Shown piece by piece: positions 56,082 through 64,000 of a stretch of 64,000 nucleotides of DNA (within the stretch, counting starts at the first letter, position 1; each line of letters opens with the position of its first letter). The notes beneath the pieces were generated by a model. The model was given only the letters and a program-made list of their open reading frames with translations. It ran no database searches and was not told where the DNA came from. A program made the position numbers and the translations under genes. This DNA comes from Lachnospiraceae bacterium (GTDB taxonomy: Bacteria > Bacillota > Clostridia > Lachnospirales > Lachnospiraceae): positions 1 to 64,000 of the forward strand of contig JAEEMP010000061.1 of assembly GCA_016283275.1 (NCBI GenBank), in the 5' to 3' direction.

Positions 56082-57140
56082 TTGAAAAACGGGCGGCTAC
56101 GGTTAAGTTCCTTAAGTATATGGGTAATAACGGGTATTCTCGCGGTACTTACGGTACTGCTTATTTTCTATTATATTTCTTTCAGCACAAGACTCGGCGC
56201 ACAAGAGGAAAATACGGAATACGAAAGATATTATGCGATGATCACCGACGATTCCGATTCATCGTTCTGGCAGTCTGTCTATAAGTCCGCACTTGCATCG
56301 GCAAAAGAACAGAATGCATATGTGGAGATGATGTCGGAAAATCTTTCGAAGGATTATGATATATACGAACTTACCGAGATCGCGATCGCATCGGGCGTTG
56401 ACGGCATCATCATAGAGGCCGATGAAAGCGAAGAGATGACAAGGCTTATAAATAAGGCCAATGATGCGGGAATAAGTGTTGTGACCGTTTATTCGGACAA
56501 TTCAAATTCCGATCGTTTAAGCTTTGTGGGCATAAACAATTACAATCTGGGCAAGCTGTACGGCGGGCTTATTTTAAGCCTTTCGGCCGAAAAGTCTTTC
56601 TCAAAAGGCAAGATAAGAGTTGTCGTTCTTACGGATGCTTATGCGGTAGATACGGGTCAGAACGTTTTGTTCGGTGCCATTCAGGAAGCCATCGAGACGG
56701 AACCGGGTTCCGGTAAGGCCCAACATCCTCCGATCGAGGTTTCCATGTATTCCGTCGATTCCACAAATGAGTTTTCGGTAGAAGAATCAGTGAGAAATCT
56801 TCTTGTGAAGGGTCGCGAAGAACTTCCGGACATAGTGGTATGCTTAAATGAGATCGATACCACGAGTACATATCAGGAAGTGGTCGATTACAATGAAGTA
56901 GGTCTTGTAAATATATTGGGATATTATGATTCCGAGACCATTTTAAAGGGTATAGACAGAAACGTTATCTATGCTACTGTTTCGGTTGATACTGATCAGA
57001 TGGGGCAGTTCAGCATCGATGCGCTTTCGGAATATTTTGAATACGGTTACACAAGCCAGTATTTTACGACCGACATTTCACTTATAAACAAGCGAAATGT
57101 CACCGAATACATGGAGGACAGAGAAGAAGATGAAGAATAA
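56082..57140 (+). CDS. Membrane-tethered sugar-binding protein (receptor of the kinase)
   Basis: The 352 residues start with an uncleaved hydrophobic helix (about 10-33, no lipobox Cys) followed by a type I periplasmic-binding domain (SDSSFWQSVYKSALASAKEQ, GVDGIIIEADES, DAGISVVTVYSDN, GINNYNLGKLYGG). It starts at TTG, which is well placed after GGAGG. It overlaps the kinase gene by 11 bases. In Clostridium beijerinckii a tethered xylose-binding protein (XylFII) works with LytS and YesN; this gene has the same position and layout, so it is probably the ligand receptor of the kinase. Confidence 0.82.
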   Translation: MKNGRLRLSSLSIWVITGILAVLTVLLIFYYISFSTRLGAQEENTEYERYYAMITDDSDSSFWQSVYKSALASAKEQNAYVEMMSENLSKDYDIYELTEIAIASGVDGIIIEADESEEMTRLINKANDAGISVVTVYSDNSNSDRLSFVGINNYNLGKLYGGLILSLSAEKSFSKGKIRVVVLTDAYAVDTGQNVLFGAIQEAIETEPGSGKAQHPPIEVSMYSVDSTNEFSVEESVRNLLVKGREELPDIVVCLNEIDTTSTYQEVVDYNEVGLVNILGYYDSETILKGIDRNVIYATVSVDTDQMGQFSIDALSEYFEYGYTSQYFTTDISLINKRNVTEYMEDREEDEE

Positions 57141-58620
57141 AATCAAAAATCTGTCCGTTCAGGTTAAGATGACCGTTATGTCGCTTGTGGTCAACCTTTT
57201 TGTATTCTCGATCAATATAGTTCTTTTGGCCGGCATAAACAACATGTCCGCAAAGATCGATACCGTTTATCAGGCCAATATCCAGTTAAACGAGCTTTCC
57301 GCATCGCTTAAGTCGGTGCAGGACAGTATGACGGAATACTTAAATGCAAAGACGAGCGATTCGCTTGAAAATTATTATAAGATCGCTCAGGAATATTCGG
57401 AACTGACCGCCGGTCTTTCCGAGACCGTTACCGGCAAGACGCTTGACAGGATGGAGTTCTCCATAAGGAACATGTCGGAAGTTTACTTAGACGAAGTAGG
57501 CCAGACCATTGAAGCCAAGCGAGGCAGAAATGTCGAAAAATACAGGACGCGTTATGAGGAGGCCACAAAGCTCTACGGCTATATAAATACCTATATCTAC
57601 AGTCTTAACAATGAGCAGTTCAAAGAAAATTCCGAGAACTATCGTGAAATGGTATCTGCATTAAGGACTTTTGAGACCATAGGAAATATCATCCTTATTG
57701 CCGTTATCGTGGTAAATGTCTTGCTTATATTAAGACTTACCGCGGGAATAATAAGGCCGTTACGATCGCTTACCGGCATGGCCGACGAGGTTGCAAAGGG
57801 TAATTTTGATATCGAACCCCTTACGGTCTGGTCGCGTGATGAGATCGGAGTCGTTACGACCGCATTTAACCAGATGGTCGTAAGTATCCAGAATTATATC
57901 AGGCAGGTTCGCGAAAATGCGGAGACAGAGCAGAAGTTAAAAGAAAAAGAACTCATGATGGAGACTCACTTAAAGGACGCTCAGCTTAAGTATCTTCAGG
58001 CACAGATCAATCCTCATTTTCTTTTTAACACCTTAAATGCCGGAGCTCAGCTTGCAATGATGGAGGGAGCCGACAGGACCTACGAATACGTGCAGGTCAT
58101 GGCCGAGTTTTTCAGATATAATGTCAAAAAAGGTTCTGAGACTGTTACCATAGGCGAAGAACTTGAACTTGTGGATTATTATATTTACATATTGAATGTA
58201 CGTTTTTCGGGTGAGATCCACTACGAGAAGTCGATAGACAGTTCGCTTCTGGATGTTAAGATGCCCAGTATGATACTTCAGCCAATTGTCGAAAACTGTG
58301 TCAACCACGGTATACGCGATATGATGGGCAAGGGAGTCATAAAGATGCGTGTATACGGCATAGACGACTATGCATGTATAAGTATAGAAGATAACGGCGC
58401 GGGTATGGACGAAGAGACGATCGATGCTCTGCTTAACGGAAGATCTTTAAAGGGCGAAAAGAAGGATTCAAACGGTATCGGAATGGATAACGTTATGGCT
58501 CGTCTTAAACTCTTTGTGGGAAGCGATGACGTACTTAGTATCGAAAGCGAAGGCCCTGGCAAGGGCTCAAGGTTTGTCATTTACCTTAACAATGACGTGA
58601 GGGAGACTTACGATGTATAA
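57130..58620 (+). CDS. Sensor histidine kinase (LytS/YesM type)
   Basis: It senses sugar through the tethered binding protein and phosphorylates the regulator. The 496-residue protein has two transmembrane helices (about 13-35 and 190-215) around a helical-bundle domain, HAMP (about 215-270), the His-kinase motif QINPHFLFNTLN (His near residue 300) and an ATPase domain with NCVNHGIRD, EDNGAGM and GIGMDNV. I chose the ATG at 57130, 11 bases inside the previous gene; an ATG at 57097 adds 11 residues. It overlaps the regulator gene by 8 bases. Confidence 0.93.
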   Translation: MKNKIKNLSVQVKMTVMSLVVNLFVFSINIVLLAGINNMSAKIDTVYQANIQLNELSASLKSVQDSMTEYLNAKTSDSLENYYKIAQEYSELTAGLSETVTGKTLDRMEFSIRNMSEVYLDEVGQTIEAKRGRNVEKYRTRYEEATKLYGYINTYIYSLNNEQFKENSENYREMVSALRTFETIGNIILIAVIVVNVLLILRLTAGIIRPLRSLTGMADEVAKGNFDIEPLTVWSRDEIGVVTTAFNQMVVSIQNYIRQVRENAETEQKLKEKELMMETHLKDAQLKYLQAQINPHFLFNTLNAGAQLAMMEGADRTYEYVQVMAEFFRYNVKKGSETVTIGEELELVDYYIYILNVRFSGEIHYEKSIDSSLLDVKMPSMILQPIVENCVNHGIRDMMGKGVIKMRVYGIDDYACISIEDNGAGMDEETIDALLNGRSLKGEKKDSNGIGMDNVMARLKLFVGSDDVLSIESEGPGKGSRFVIYLNNDVRETYDV

Positions 58621-60196
58621 AGTGATGCTTGCTGACGACGAAGGCATAGTGATCGATTCACTAAAGTTCATAATCCAGAAGGAGTTCGGCGATGAATGCC
58701 GTATTGAATACGCAAAGACCGGCAGGAGCGTTATCGAGCTTGCGGAAACTTTCCATCCGGATATCGCGATAATGGACATTCAGATGCCCGGAATAAACGG
58801 TATCGATGCCATGCGCGAGATAAGGAAGAGCAACGATAATATCATCTTTATCGTTATGTCCGCTTACGATAAGTTCGATTACGCCAAAGAAGCGATCACG
58901 CTGGGTGCCATTGAATATATCACCAAGCCCATGGAAAAGAACAAGATGATCAATGCCATCAAAAATGCCATGGCCATCGTGGACGAGGAAAAACTGAGAA
59001 GATCCAACGATCTTATGGTAAAAGAAAAACTCGAGACCGTAGTTCCGATCCTCGAAAACGGTCTTATCTACAATATCCTTTTCCATGAATATTTCGATGA
59101 AGATATAGAAAACTACAAGACCATGCTCGATATCCGCGACGATTACGGGTATATGATGGTACTTGTTTCGGGTGATGCAAAAGAAGGAAACCATATGACC
59201 AATGCGGTGGGGTCGGGTGTAAGACTTCAGCAGCATTACCGGGAGATAAGAGACTATATAAAGGACTATTTTAACGGTATAGTCGGCTCCGTAATGGGCA
59301 ATAAGATAGCCGTCTTAATACCGTTAAAAGACGGAGAATTCGACTACAACGAGCGTGTGGAAGCGATCACCAAGGCCAGGGAGCTTGCACACAGGTTAAA
59401 GGCCAAGACCGATATCGTGTTCAGGATAGGAATGGGAAAGGCCGGCGAGATCTACAATATGGAAAAGTCATACAGGGATGCGCTTAACGCACTTGTCATG
59501 ACCACCAATACCGTTGCCCATGCCGACGACCTTCCGATCGGCTGCGAATACTCCGATAACTACCCGATCGATCTTGAGAACAAGCTCTTTGAAGAGGTCG
59601 AAAAGGGCAGAACCGATGCGGCAGTCAGTGCGGCAAAGGATTATTTTGAATTCATACGAACAAAGGATATCATGGACGTAAGACTTAAGGTCCTTGAGTT
59701 TGCTCTTTGGGCCGAACATATATCCTATGAAAGCGGCGGTATGACGTACAACATATCGGACAGACGCGATTACCTGCCCACACTCATGGGTCTTTCCGAT
59801 ATGGACGGATTATGGGAATGGTTTGCCGACAGGATAATCTTTTCGTGCAGGAATATTTCCAATAAGAAGGAAGAAAGTTCAAACGATGCGATACAGGCTT
59901 CAAAAGCATATATTGAAGCCAATTACACAAAGAACATAACTCTTGAGGATGTATCCAGAGAGGTTAATATAAGTTCTTACTATTTAAGCAGGATATTCAA
60001 AGAAGGTACGGGGGAGAACTTCATCGATTATCTTACGAGGTTAAGGATCGAGAAGGCAAAGGAGTTACTGAGCACCACGCAGTATTCCATGAAGGAGATC
60101 TGCTCAATGTCCGGGTATTCCGATCCCAATTATTTCAGTAAGTCCTTTAAAAAGAATGTGGGAGTCACTCCAACGGAGTACAGAGAGGGTAAATAG
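58613..60196 (+). CDS. YesN-type response regulator (AraC output)
   Basis: It is the DNA-binding partner of the preceding kinase. The 527 residues have a receiver (1-120, Asp55 in IMDIQMPGING, Lys in ITKPM), a long middle domain (about 130-415), and a C-terminal AraC-type double helix-turn-helix (about 425-527, ITLEDVSREVNISSYYLSRIFK and MSGYSDPNYFSKSFKK). The middle domain is longer than in the regulator at 38894. It ends on the base before the GTG start of the XylF-like gene. Its targets likely include the ChvE-like transporter at 61434. Confidence 0.93.
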   Translation: MYKVMLADDEGIVIDSLKFIIQKEFGDECRIEYAKTGRSVIELAETFHPDIAIMDIQMPGINGIDAMREIRKSNDNIIFIVMSAYDKFDYAKEAITLGAIEYITKPMEKNKMINAIKNAMAIVDEEKLRRSNDLMVKEKLETVVPILENGLIYNILFHEYFDEDIENYKTMLDIRDDYGYMMVLVSGDAKEGNHMTNAVGSGVRLQQHYREIRDYIKDYFNGIVGSVMGNKIAVLIPLKDGEFDYNERVEAITKARELAHRLKAKTDIVFRIGMGKAGEIYNMEKSYRDALNALVMTTNTVAHADDLPIGCEYSDNYPIDLENKLFEEVEKGRTDAAVSAAKDYFEFIRTKDIMDVRLKVLEFALWAEHISYESGGMTYNISDRRDYLPTLMGLSDMDGLWEWFADRIIFSCRNISNKKEESSNDAIQASKAYIEANYTKNITLEDVSREVNISSYYLSRIFKEGTGENFIDYLTRLRIEKAKELLSTTQYSMKEICSMSGYSDPNYFSKSFKKNVGVTPTEYREGK

Positions 60197-61237
60197 GTGA
60201 AAAGAAAGTTAGCTGCTCTTGTTTTGTCGGCTTTTCTTGTTTTGTCGGCCTGTGGAAAGCCTCAGGATATAACGGCAAAACCCGGACAGGAAAGCGAAGA
60301 CAAAATAGAGATAGGAATGAGTTTTGATTCGTTTGTTATCGAAAGATGGCAGAGAGACAGGGATGTATTCGTATCTACGGCAAAAGAACTCGGCGCGACC
60401 GTAAATGTACAGAACGCAAACGGCGATGTCGACAAGCAAAAGGAACAGATAGAATATTTTGTCAAAAAAGGCGTGGATGTGATCGTTATCATATGTATCG
60501 ATTCGGATTCGCTTAAAGAGACCGTAGCAAAGGCAAAGGATGCAGGCATAAAGATAATTGCCTACGACCGGCTGGTCACAAATTCGGATGCCGATCTATA
60601 CATTACGTTCGATAATGTGATGGTAGGCACGCTTATGGCGGAAGCTCTTTCAAAAAACGGCGCCGCAGGCGGAAAGGTTCTTATGCTGGGAGGGTCACCC
60701 ACCGACAACAATGTACCGCTTGTCGAATCGGGTTTTAAGTCGGTCTGCGAAAAGAACGATATGGAAATAGTCGATTCGATCCATTGCGACGGCTGGAGAG
60801 CGGAGCTTGCGGGTGAATACATATATGAGCATGAAGATATCGTATCAGAAGTCAATGCGATAATGTGCGGAAACGATAACCTTGCCGGACAGGTCATAAG
60901 AGCCCTTTCCGAGAAGCGTCTTGCGGGAGAGATACCTGTCGTCGGCCAGGATGCGGATCTTGAAGCCTGTCAGAGGATAATTGAAGGCACACAGACAATG
61001 ACGGTATACAAGCCCGTTGAAAAGCTTGCGAAGCGTGCAGCGGAATGTGCGATAAGCCTTGCCAAGGGTGAAGAGATAACCGGTGATGATGTCACGACAA
61101 TAAATGACGGTACTTACGCAATATCTTACATCGGTCTGACTCCGATAGCCGTTACCGCGGAAAATATGGACGAAGTCATCGTAAACAGCGGATTTCACTT
61201 AAAGGAAGATGTGTATCTGTACGCACCGGAAAAATAG
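60197..61237 (+). CDS. xylF: D-xylose-binding lipoprotein (XylF-like)
   Basis: It probably binds xylose outside the membrane. The 346 residues start with a lipobox signal peptide (VLSACG) and match XylF closely: IEIGMSFDSFVIERWQRDRDVF, KIIAYDRLVTNSDADLYITFDN, LMLGGSPTDNN, GQDADLEACQRIIEGTQTMTVYKP. It starts at GTG directly after the regulator stop, with GAGAGGG upstream. Being cotranscribed with the sensory genes and not with a transporter, it may add to sensing or serve the ChvE-type transporter next door. A terminator follows at 61240-61276. Confidence 0.88.
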   Translation: MKRKLAALVLSAFLVLSACGKPQDITAKPGQESEDKIEIGMSFDSFVIERWQRDRDVFVSTAKELGATVNVQNANGDVDKQKEQIEYFVKKGVDVIVIICIDSDSLKETVAKAKDAGIKIIAYDRLVTNSDADLYITFDNVMVGTLMAEALSKNGAAGGKVLMLGGSPTDNNVPLVESGFKSVCEKNDMEIVDSIHCDGWRAELAGEYIYEHEDIVSEVNAIMCGNDNLAGQVIRALSEKRLAGEIPVVGQDADLEACQRIIEGTQTMTVYKPVEKLAKRAAECAISLAKGEEITGDDVTTINDGTYAISYIGLTPIAVTAENMDEVIVNSGFHLKEDVYLYAPEK

Positions 61238-61239
61238 AA

Positions 61240-61276
61240 AATACCTGTCCCGACATGCGGGGCGGGTATTTTTTTG
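61240..61276 (+). terminator. Intrinsic terminator after xylF
   Basis: AATACCTGTCCC (61240-61251) pairs with GGGGCGGGTATT (61259-61270) with a G-T pair, followed by more T residues. Confidence 0.85.
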
Positions 61277-61344
61277 TACCTAAAAAAATACAATGACAAT
61301 AATTTATTAGTCACAAATATTTTACCCATTAAGGTACAAAAAAA
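61269..61344. repeat. 13-base perfect inverted repeat before the ChvE-like gene
   Basis: TTTTTTTGTACCT (61269-61281) and its exact complement AGGTACAAAAAAA (61332-61344) are 50 bases apart. A third partial copy, GTACCAAAAAA, lies at 61396-61406. Each holds a GTACC core beside an A-tract. The first arm overlaps the T-run of the xylF terminator. They may be operators for the AraC-type regulator encoded upstream, or DNA bends. Confidence 0.5.
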
Positions 61345-61433
61345 TTTAAAGATTGATAAAAATTAATTCCCCGTTAATGATGTTACAGTGTATGTGTACC
61401 AAAAAACTATCCTAGAAAAAGGGAGGAAATATT

Positions 61434-62498
61434 ATGAAAAAACTTTTAAGTTTATTACTTGCGGTTGCAATGGTAGCTACAATGCTTACCGGTTGCGGCG
61501 CAGGCGGAAGTGCCAACAAGGTCGGTGTATCAATGCCCACCAAGTCTCTTCAGAGATGGAACCAGGATGGTGAGAACATGAAGAAGCTTCTTGAAGCAGC
61601 AGGTTACACCGTAGACCTTCAGTACGCAGATAACATCGTAGAAACCCAGGTTTCTCAGATCGAGAACATGATCAACTCAGGTTGCAAGGTTCTTGTTATC
61701 GCAGCAGTTGAAGGCGACTCACTCGGAACAGTTCTTGCACAGGCAAAGGAAAAGAACATTCCCGTTATCGCTTATGACCGTCTTATCATGAACTCCGATG
61801 CAGTTTCTTACTATGCTACATTCGATAACTACATGGTAGGTACAAAGCAGGGTCAGTACATCGAGCAGGAACTCGGTCTTGCAAGCGGCGCAGGCCCCTT
61901 CAATATCGAATTGATCACAGGTGACCCCGGTGACAACAACGCAAGATTCTTCTTCGGCGGCGCTATGGATGTTCTTCAGAAGTACATCGACAATGGTCAG
62001 CTCGTTGTTAAGTCAGGCCAGGTTGATTTCGATACCGTTGCTACACAGAGCTGGTCAACAGAGAACGCTCAGAACAGATTCGATGCTATCATCTCCGCTA
62101 ACTATGCTGACGGTACAAAGCTTGACGCTGTTCTTGCATCGAACGACTCAACCGCTATGGGTGTTACAAACTCTCTTGAAGCTAACTATGCAGGAAATCA
62201 CGACAACTGGCCCATCATCACCGGTCAGGACTGCGATATCGCTAACGTAAAGAACATGATCGCAGGTAAGCAGGCAATGTCTATCTTTAAGGATACCCGT
62301 ACTCTTGCAGCTAAGACCGTAGAAATGGTTGATGCTCTTATGAAGGGTGGCGAGGCTCCCGTTAACGATAAGGAGACATATGACAATGGTACAGGTATCA
62401 TTCCTTCATACCTTTGCGAGCCCGTATTTGCTGATGTTAACAATTACAAGGAATTATTGATCGACTCCGGTTACTATACCGCAGATCAGCTTCAGTAA
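61434..62498 (+). CDS. chvE: Multiple-monosaccharide ABC transporter substrate-binding lipoprotein (ChvE-like)
   Basis: It captures monosaccharides such as xylose, arabinose, galactose or glucose for the ABC transporter. The 354-residue protein has a lipobox (MLTGCG) and the ChvE/XylF pattern: VSMPTKSLQRWNQDGENM, VIAYDRLIMNSDAVSYYATFDN, LITGDPGDNNARFFFGG, ASNDSTAMG and GQDCDIANVKNMIAG. The A-E-T/G pattern at the end fits a multiple-sugar binder. GGGAGG precedes the ATG. Codons are strongly biased, as in an abundant protein. The hairpin at 62513 separates it from the ATPase gene. Confidence 0.9.
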   Translation: MKKLLSLLLAVAMVATMLTGCGAGGSANKVGVSMPTKSLQRWNQDGENMKKLLEAAGYTVDLQYADNIVETQVSQIENMINSGCKVLVIAAVEGDSLGTVLAQAKEKNIPVIAYDRLIMNSDAVSYYATFDNYMVGTKQGQYIEQELGLASGAGPFNIELITGDPGDNNARFFFGGAMDVLQKYIDNGQLVVKSGQVDFDTVATQSWSTENAQNRFDAIISANYADGTKLDAVLASNDSTAMGVTNSLEANYAGNHDNWPIITGQDCDIANVKNMIAGKQAMSIFKDTRTLAAKTVEMVDALMKGGEAPVNDKETYDNGTGIIPSYLCEPVFADVNNYKELLIDSGYYTADQLQ

Positions 62499-62512
62499 GA
62501 TTTAAAAACAAG

Positions 62513-62540
62513 ACGCAGGCGGGGCAAAACCCGCCTGTGT
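62513..62540 (+). terminator. Hairpin between chvE and the ATPase gene
   Basis: ACGCAGGCGGG (62513-62523) pairs with CCCGCCTGTGT (62530-62540), one G-T pair included, in an 11-bp stem followed by only TTAAG. It resembles the hairpin at 42651 in the other transporter operon and probably lowers ATPase expression relative to the binding protein. Confidence 0.65.
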
Positions 62541-62585
62541 TTAAGTAAAGGTATATATGAGAGTATATACAAGGGAGGAATAAAG

Positions 62586-64000
62586 TTGGCTGGTAATATA
62601 CTGGAAATGAGAAATATAACCAAAACATTCCCCGGCGTCAAGGCACTCGATAATGTGTGCCTGGAAGTGGAAGACGGCGAGATCCACGCTCTTGTAGGTG
62701 AGAACGGAGCCGGAAAGTCCACTTTGATGAATGTATTAAGCGGTATCTATCCTTACGGGACCTACGAAGGTGACATAGTATACAGGGATGAAGTGTGTAA
62801 ATTCAACACCATTAAGGATAGCGAACATAAGGGTATAGTAATTATCCACCAGGAACTTGCACTCGTACCTTATATGACTATCGCCGAGAATATGTTTCTG
62901 GGTAATGAACGTGGTACAAATTTAAAGATCAATTGGAATGAAACGAATGAACTTGCAAAGAAATACCTTGATATGGTAGGTCTTAATGAATCCCCGCAGG
63001 TTCTGATTAAAGATATAGGCGTCGGCAAGCAGCAGCTTGTCGAAATAGCGAAAGCTCTCGCAAAGAACGCAAAACTTCTTATTCTTGATGAGCCCACAGC
63101 TTCTCTTAACGAAGAAGATTCAAGAGCACTCTTAAATCTGCTTCTTAAATTCAAAGAAAACGGAATGACTTCCATTATCATTTCACATAAGCTTAACGAA
63201 GTTTCTTATGTAGCGGACAAGATTACCGTCATACGTGACGGCTGTACGATCGAGACACTCGACAAGAGAACGGATGATATTTCGGAAGGTCGTATCATAA
63301 AGGGTATGGTAGGTCGTGAGATATCCGATCGTTTCCCTAAGAGAACATCCAACATCGGCGATGTGAAGATGGAGATCAAAAACTGGAGCGCTTATCATCC
63401 GCTTTATTCGGAGAGAAAAGTTGTCGATGACGTAAGCATGTATGTAAGAAAAGGTGAGATAGTGGGTATCTCCGGTCTTATGGGTGCAGGACGCACCGAG
63501 CTTGCGATGAGCGTATTCGGAAAGAGCTACGGCGAGAATATAACCGGTGAGATCTATATCGACGGACAGCAGGTACATCTCGACACTGTCGAAGCGGCGA
63601 TCAAACATAAACTTGCATATGTAACCGAGGACAGAAAGGGTAACGGTCTTATTCTTTCAAATCCCATAAAGATCAATACGACTCTTTCAAATCTCAACGC
63701 CGTAAGTAAAAAAGGTATCATAGACAAGGACAGGGAATATCAGGCAGCTGTCGAATACAGACAGAAACTGAATATCAAATGTCCTACCGTTGAACAGAAT
63801 GTAGGTAACTTATCGGGTGGTAACCAGCAGAAAGTATTGCTTGCAAAATGGATGTTTGCGGATCCCGATATTCTTATACTCGATGAGCCCACAAGAGGTA
63901 TCGATGTAGGTGCCAAATACGAGATATACTGCATAATGAACGATCTTGTAAGCATGGGCAAATCCGTAATAATGATATCTTCGGAAATGCCGGAGATTTT
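62586..64000 (+). CDS. mmsA: Multiple-monosaccharide ABC transporter ATP-binding protein, partial (GguA/MmsA type)
   Basis: It powers the ChvE-type transporter. The reading frame is open from a TTG start at 62586, with GGGAGGAA upstream, to the window end, about 471 residues of a normally 510-residue protein. The first ATPase half has Walker [10 protein letters not shown] and Walker [13 protein letters not shown]; the second half has the loop GLMGAGRTE, signature LSGGNQQKV near 63815 and Walker [12 protein letters not shown]. The TTG matches the short [17 protein letters not shown] start of this family. The permease gene should follow beyond the window. Confidence 0.92.
   Translation, partial: MAGNILEMRNITKTFPGVKALDNVCLEVEDGEIHALVGENGAGKSTLMNVLSGIYPYGTYEGDIVYRDEVCKFNTIKDSEHKGIVIIHQELALVPYMTIAENMFLGNERGTNLKINWNETNELAKKYLDMVGLNESPQVLIKDIGVGKQQLVEIAKALAKNAKLLILDEPTASLNEEDSRALLNLLLKFKENGMTSIIISHKLNEVSYVADKITVIRDGCTIETLDKRTDDISEGRIIKGMVGREISDRFPKRTSNIGDVKMEIKNWSAYHPLYSERKVVDDVSMYVRKGEIVGISGLMGAGRTELAMSVFGKSYGENITGEIYIDGQQVHLDTVEAAIKHKLAYVTEDRKGNGLILSNPIKINTTLSNLNAVSKKGIIDKDREYQAAVEYRQKLNIKCPTVEQNVGNLSGGNQQKVLLAKWMFADPDILILDEPTRGIDVGAKYEIYCIMNDLVSMGKSVIMISSEMPEI

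Noticed and set aside
61294..61323. GACAATAAT and CACAAATAT as AraC-type direct repeats
   Set aside because: The match is weak and the spacing of 17 bases is not the expected two helical turns.

Overview
The window looks like chromosome from a plant-fibre-degrading Lachnospiraceae-type Firmicute, near Butyrivibrio, Roseburia or Pseudobutyrivibrio. This is inferred from gene content, moderate GC, strong AGGAGG ribosome sites and the protein families; no 16S gene is present. Almost everything reads on the + strand. I see no tRNA, rRNA, CRISPR array, transposase or phage gene. The only clear minus-strand gene is a 54-residue small protein.

Region 1 (1-14437) is a biosynthetic superoperon: purA-purB-guaA-glmS-pyrG-carA-carB-dapF-dapL. 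A near-consensus promoter and a terminator-like leader hairpin precede purA. Four of the enzymes take nitrogen from glutamine, one uses aspartate, and the last two complete DAP/lysine synthesis by the aminotransferase route. A two-hairpin element with compensatory base changes occurs twice, just before glmS and just before dapL.

Region 2 (14440-24318) holds stress and housekeeping genes: thioredoxin, rubrerythrin, D-2-hydroxyacid dehydrogenase, thioesterase, cardiolipin synthase, a PerR-type repressor, an acyltransferase, a CapA-like protein and two MATE transporters. The same operator-like sequence lies at the thioredoxin promoter and twice around the perR promoter, which suggests a small PerR regulon.

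Region 3 (24319-38888) begins with a large lipoprotein. A LacI-type regulator with matched operators precedes the uronate operon uxaC-uxaB-uxaA plus a lipoprotein. Next come a LytTR regulator with a LiaF-like membrane protein behind direct repeats, the small minus-strand gene, a GH115 alpha-glucuronidase and a ZIP metal transporter. GH115 would release glucuronic acid from xylan and the Uxa enzymes would catabolise it.

Region 4 (38894-47545) holds an AraC-type response regulator and YesM-type kinase, a galactofuranose-type (YtfQRT-YjfF) ABC transporter, and a second binding lipoprotein that may be translated from a leaderless transcript. Region 5 (47546-55977) has a membrane-bound XRE regulator, a group of small or unrecognised proteins and lipoproteins, a GPH-family sugar symporter with a GH36 alpha-galactosidase, and a 56-residue small protein behind a sigma-D-like promoter. 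Region 6 (56041-64000) is a second sugar-sensing locus: a membrane-tethered binding protein, histidine kinase, response regulator and XylF-like lipoprotein in one operon, followed by a ChvE-like binding protein and the start of its ABC transporter, whose ATPase runs off the window end.

Together the window couples hemicellulose side-chain removal (GH115, GH36), uptake (two ABC systems, GPH symporter), extracellular sugar sensing (two kinase/regulator pairs) and uronate catabolism. All function calls are from reading the sequence; no database search was run.
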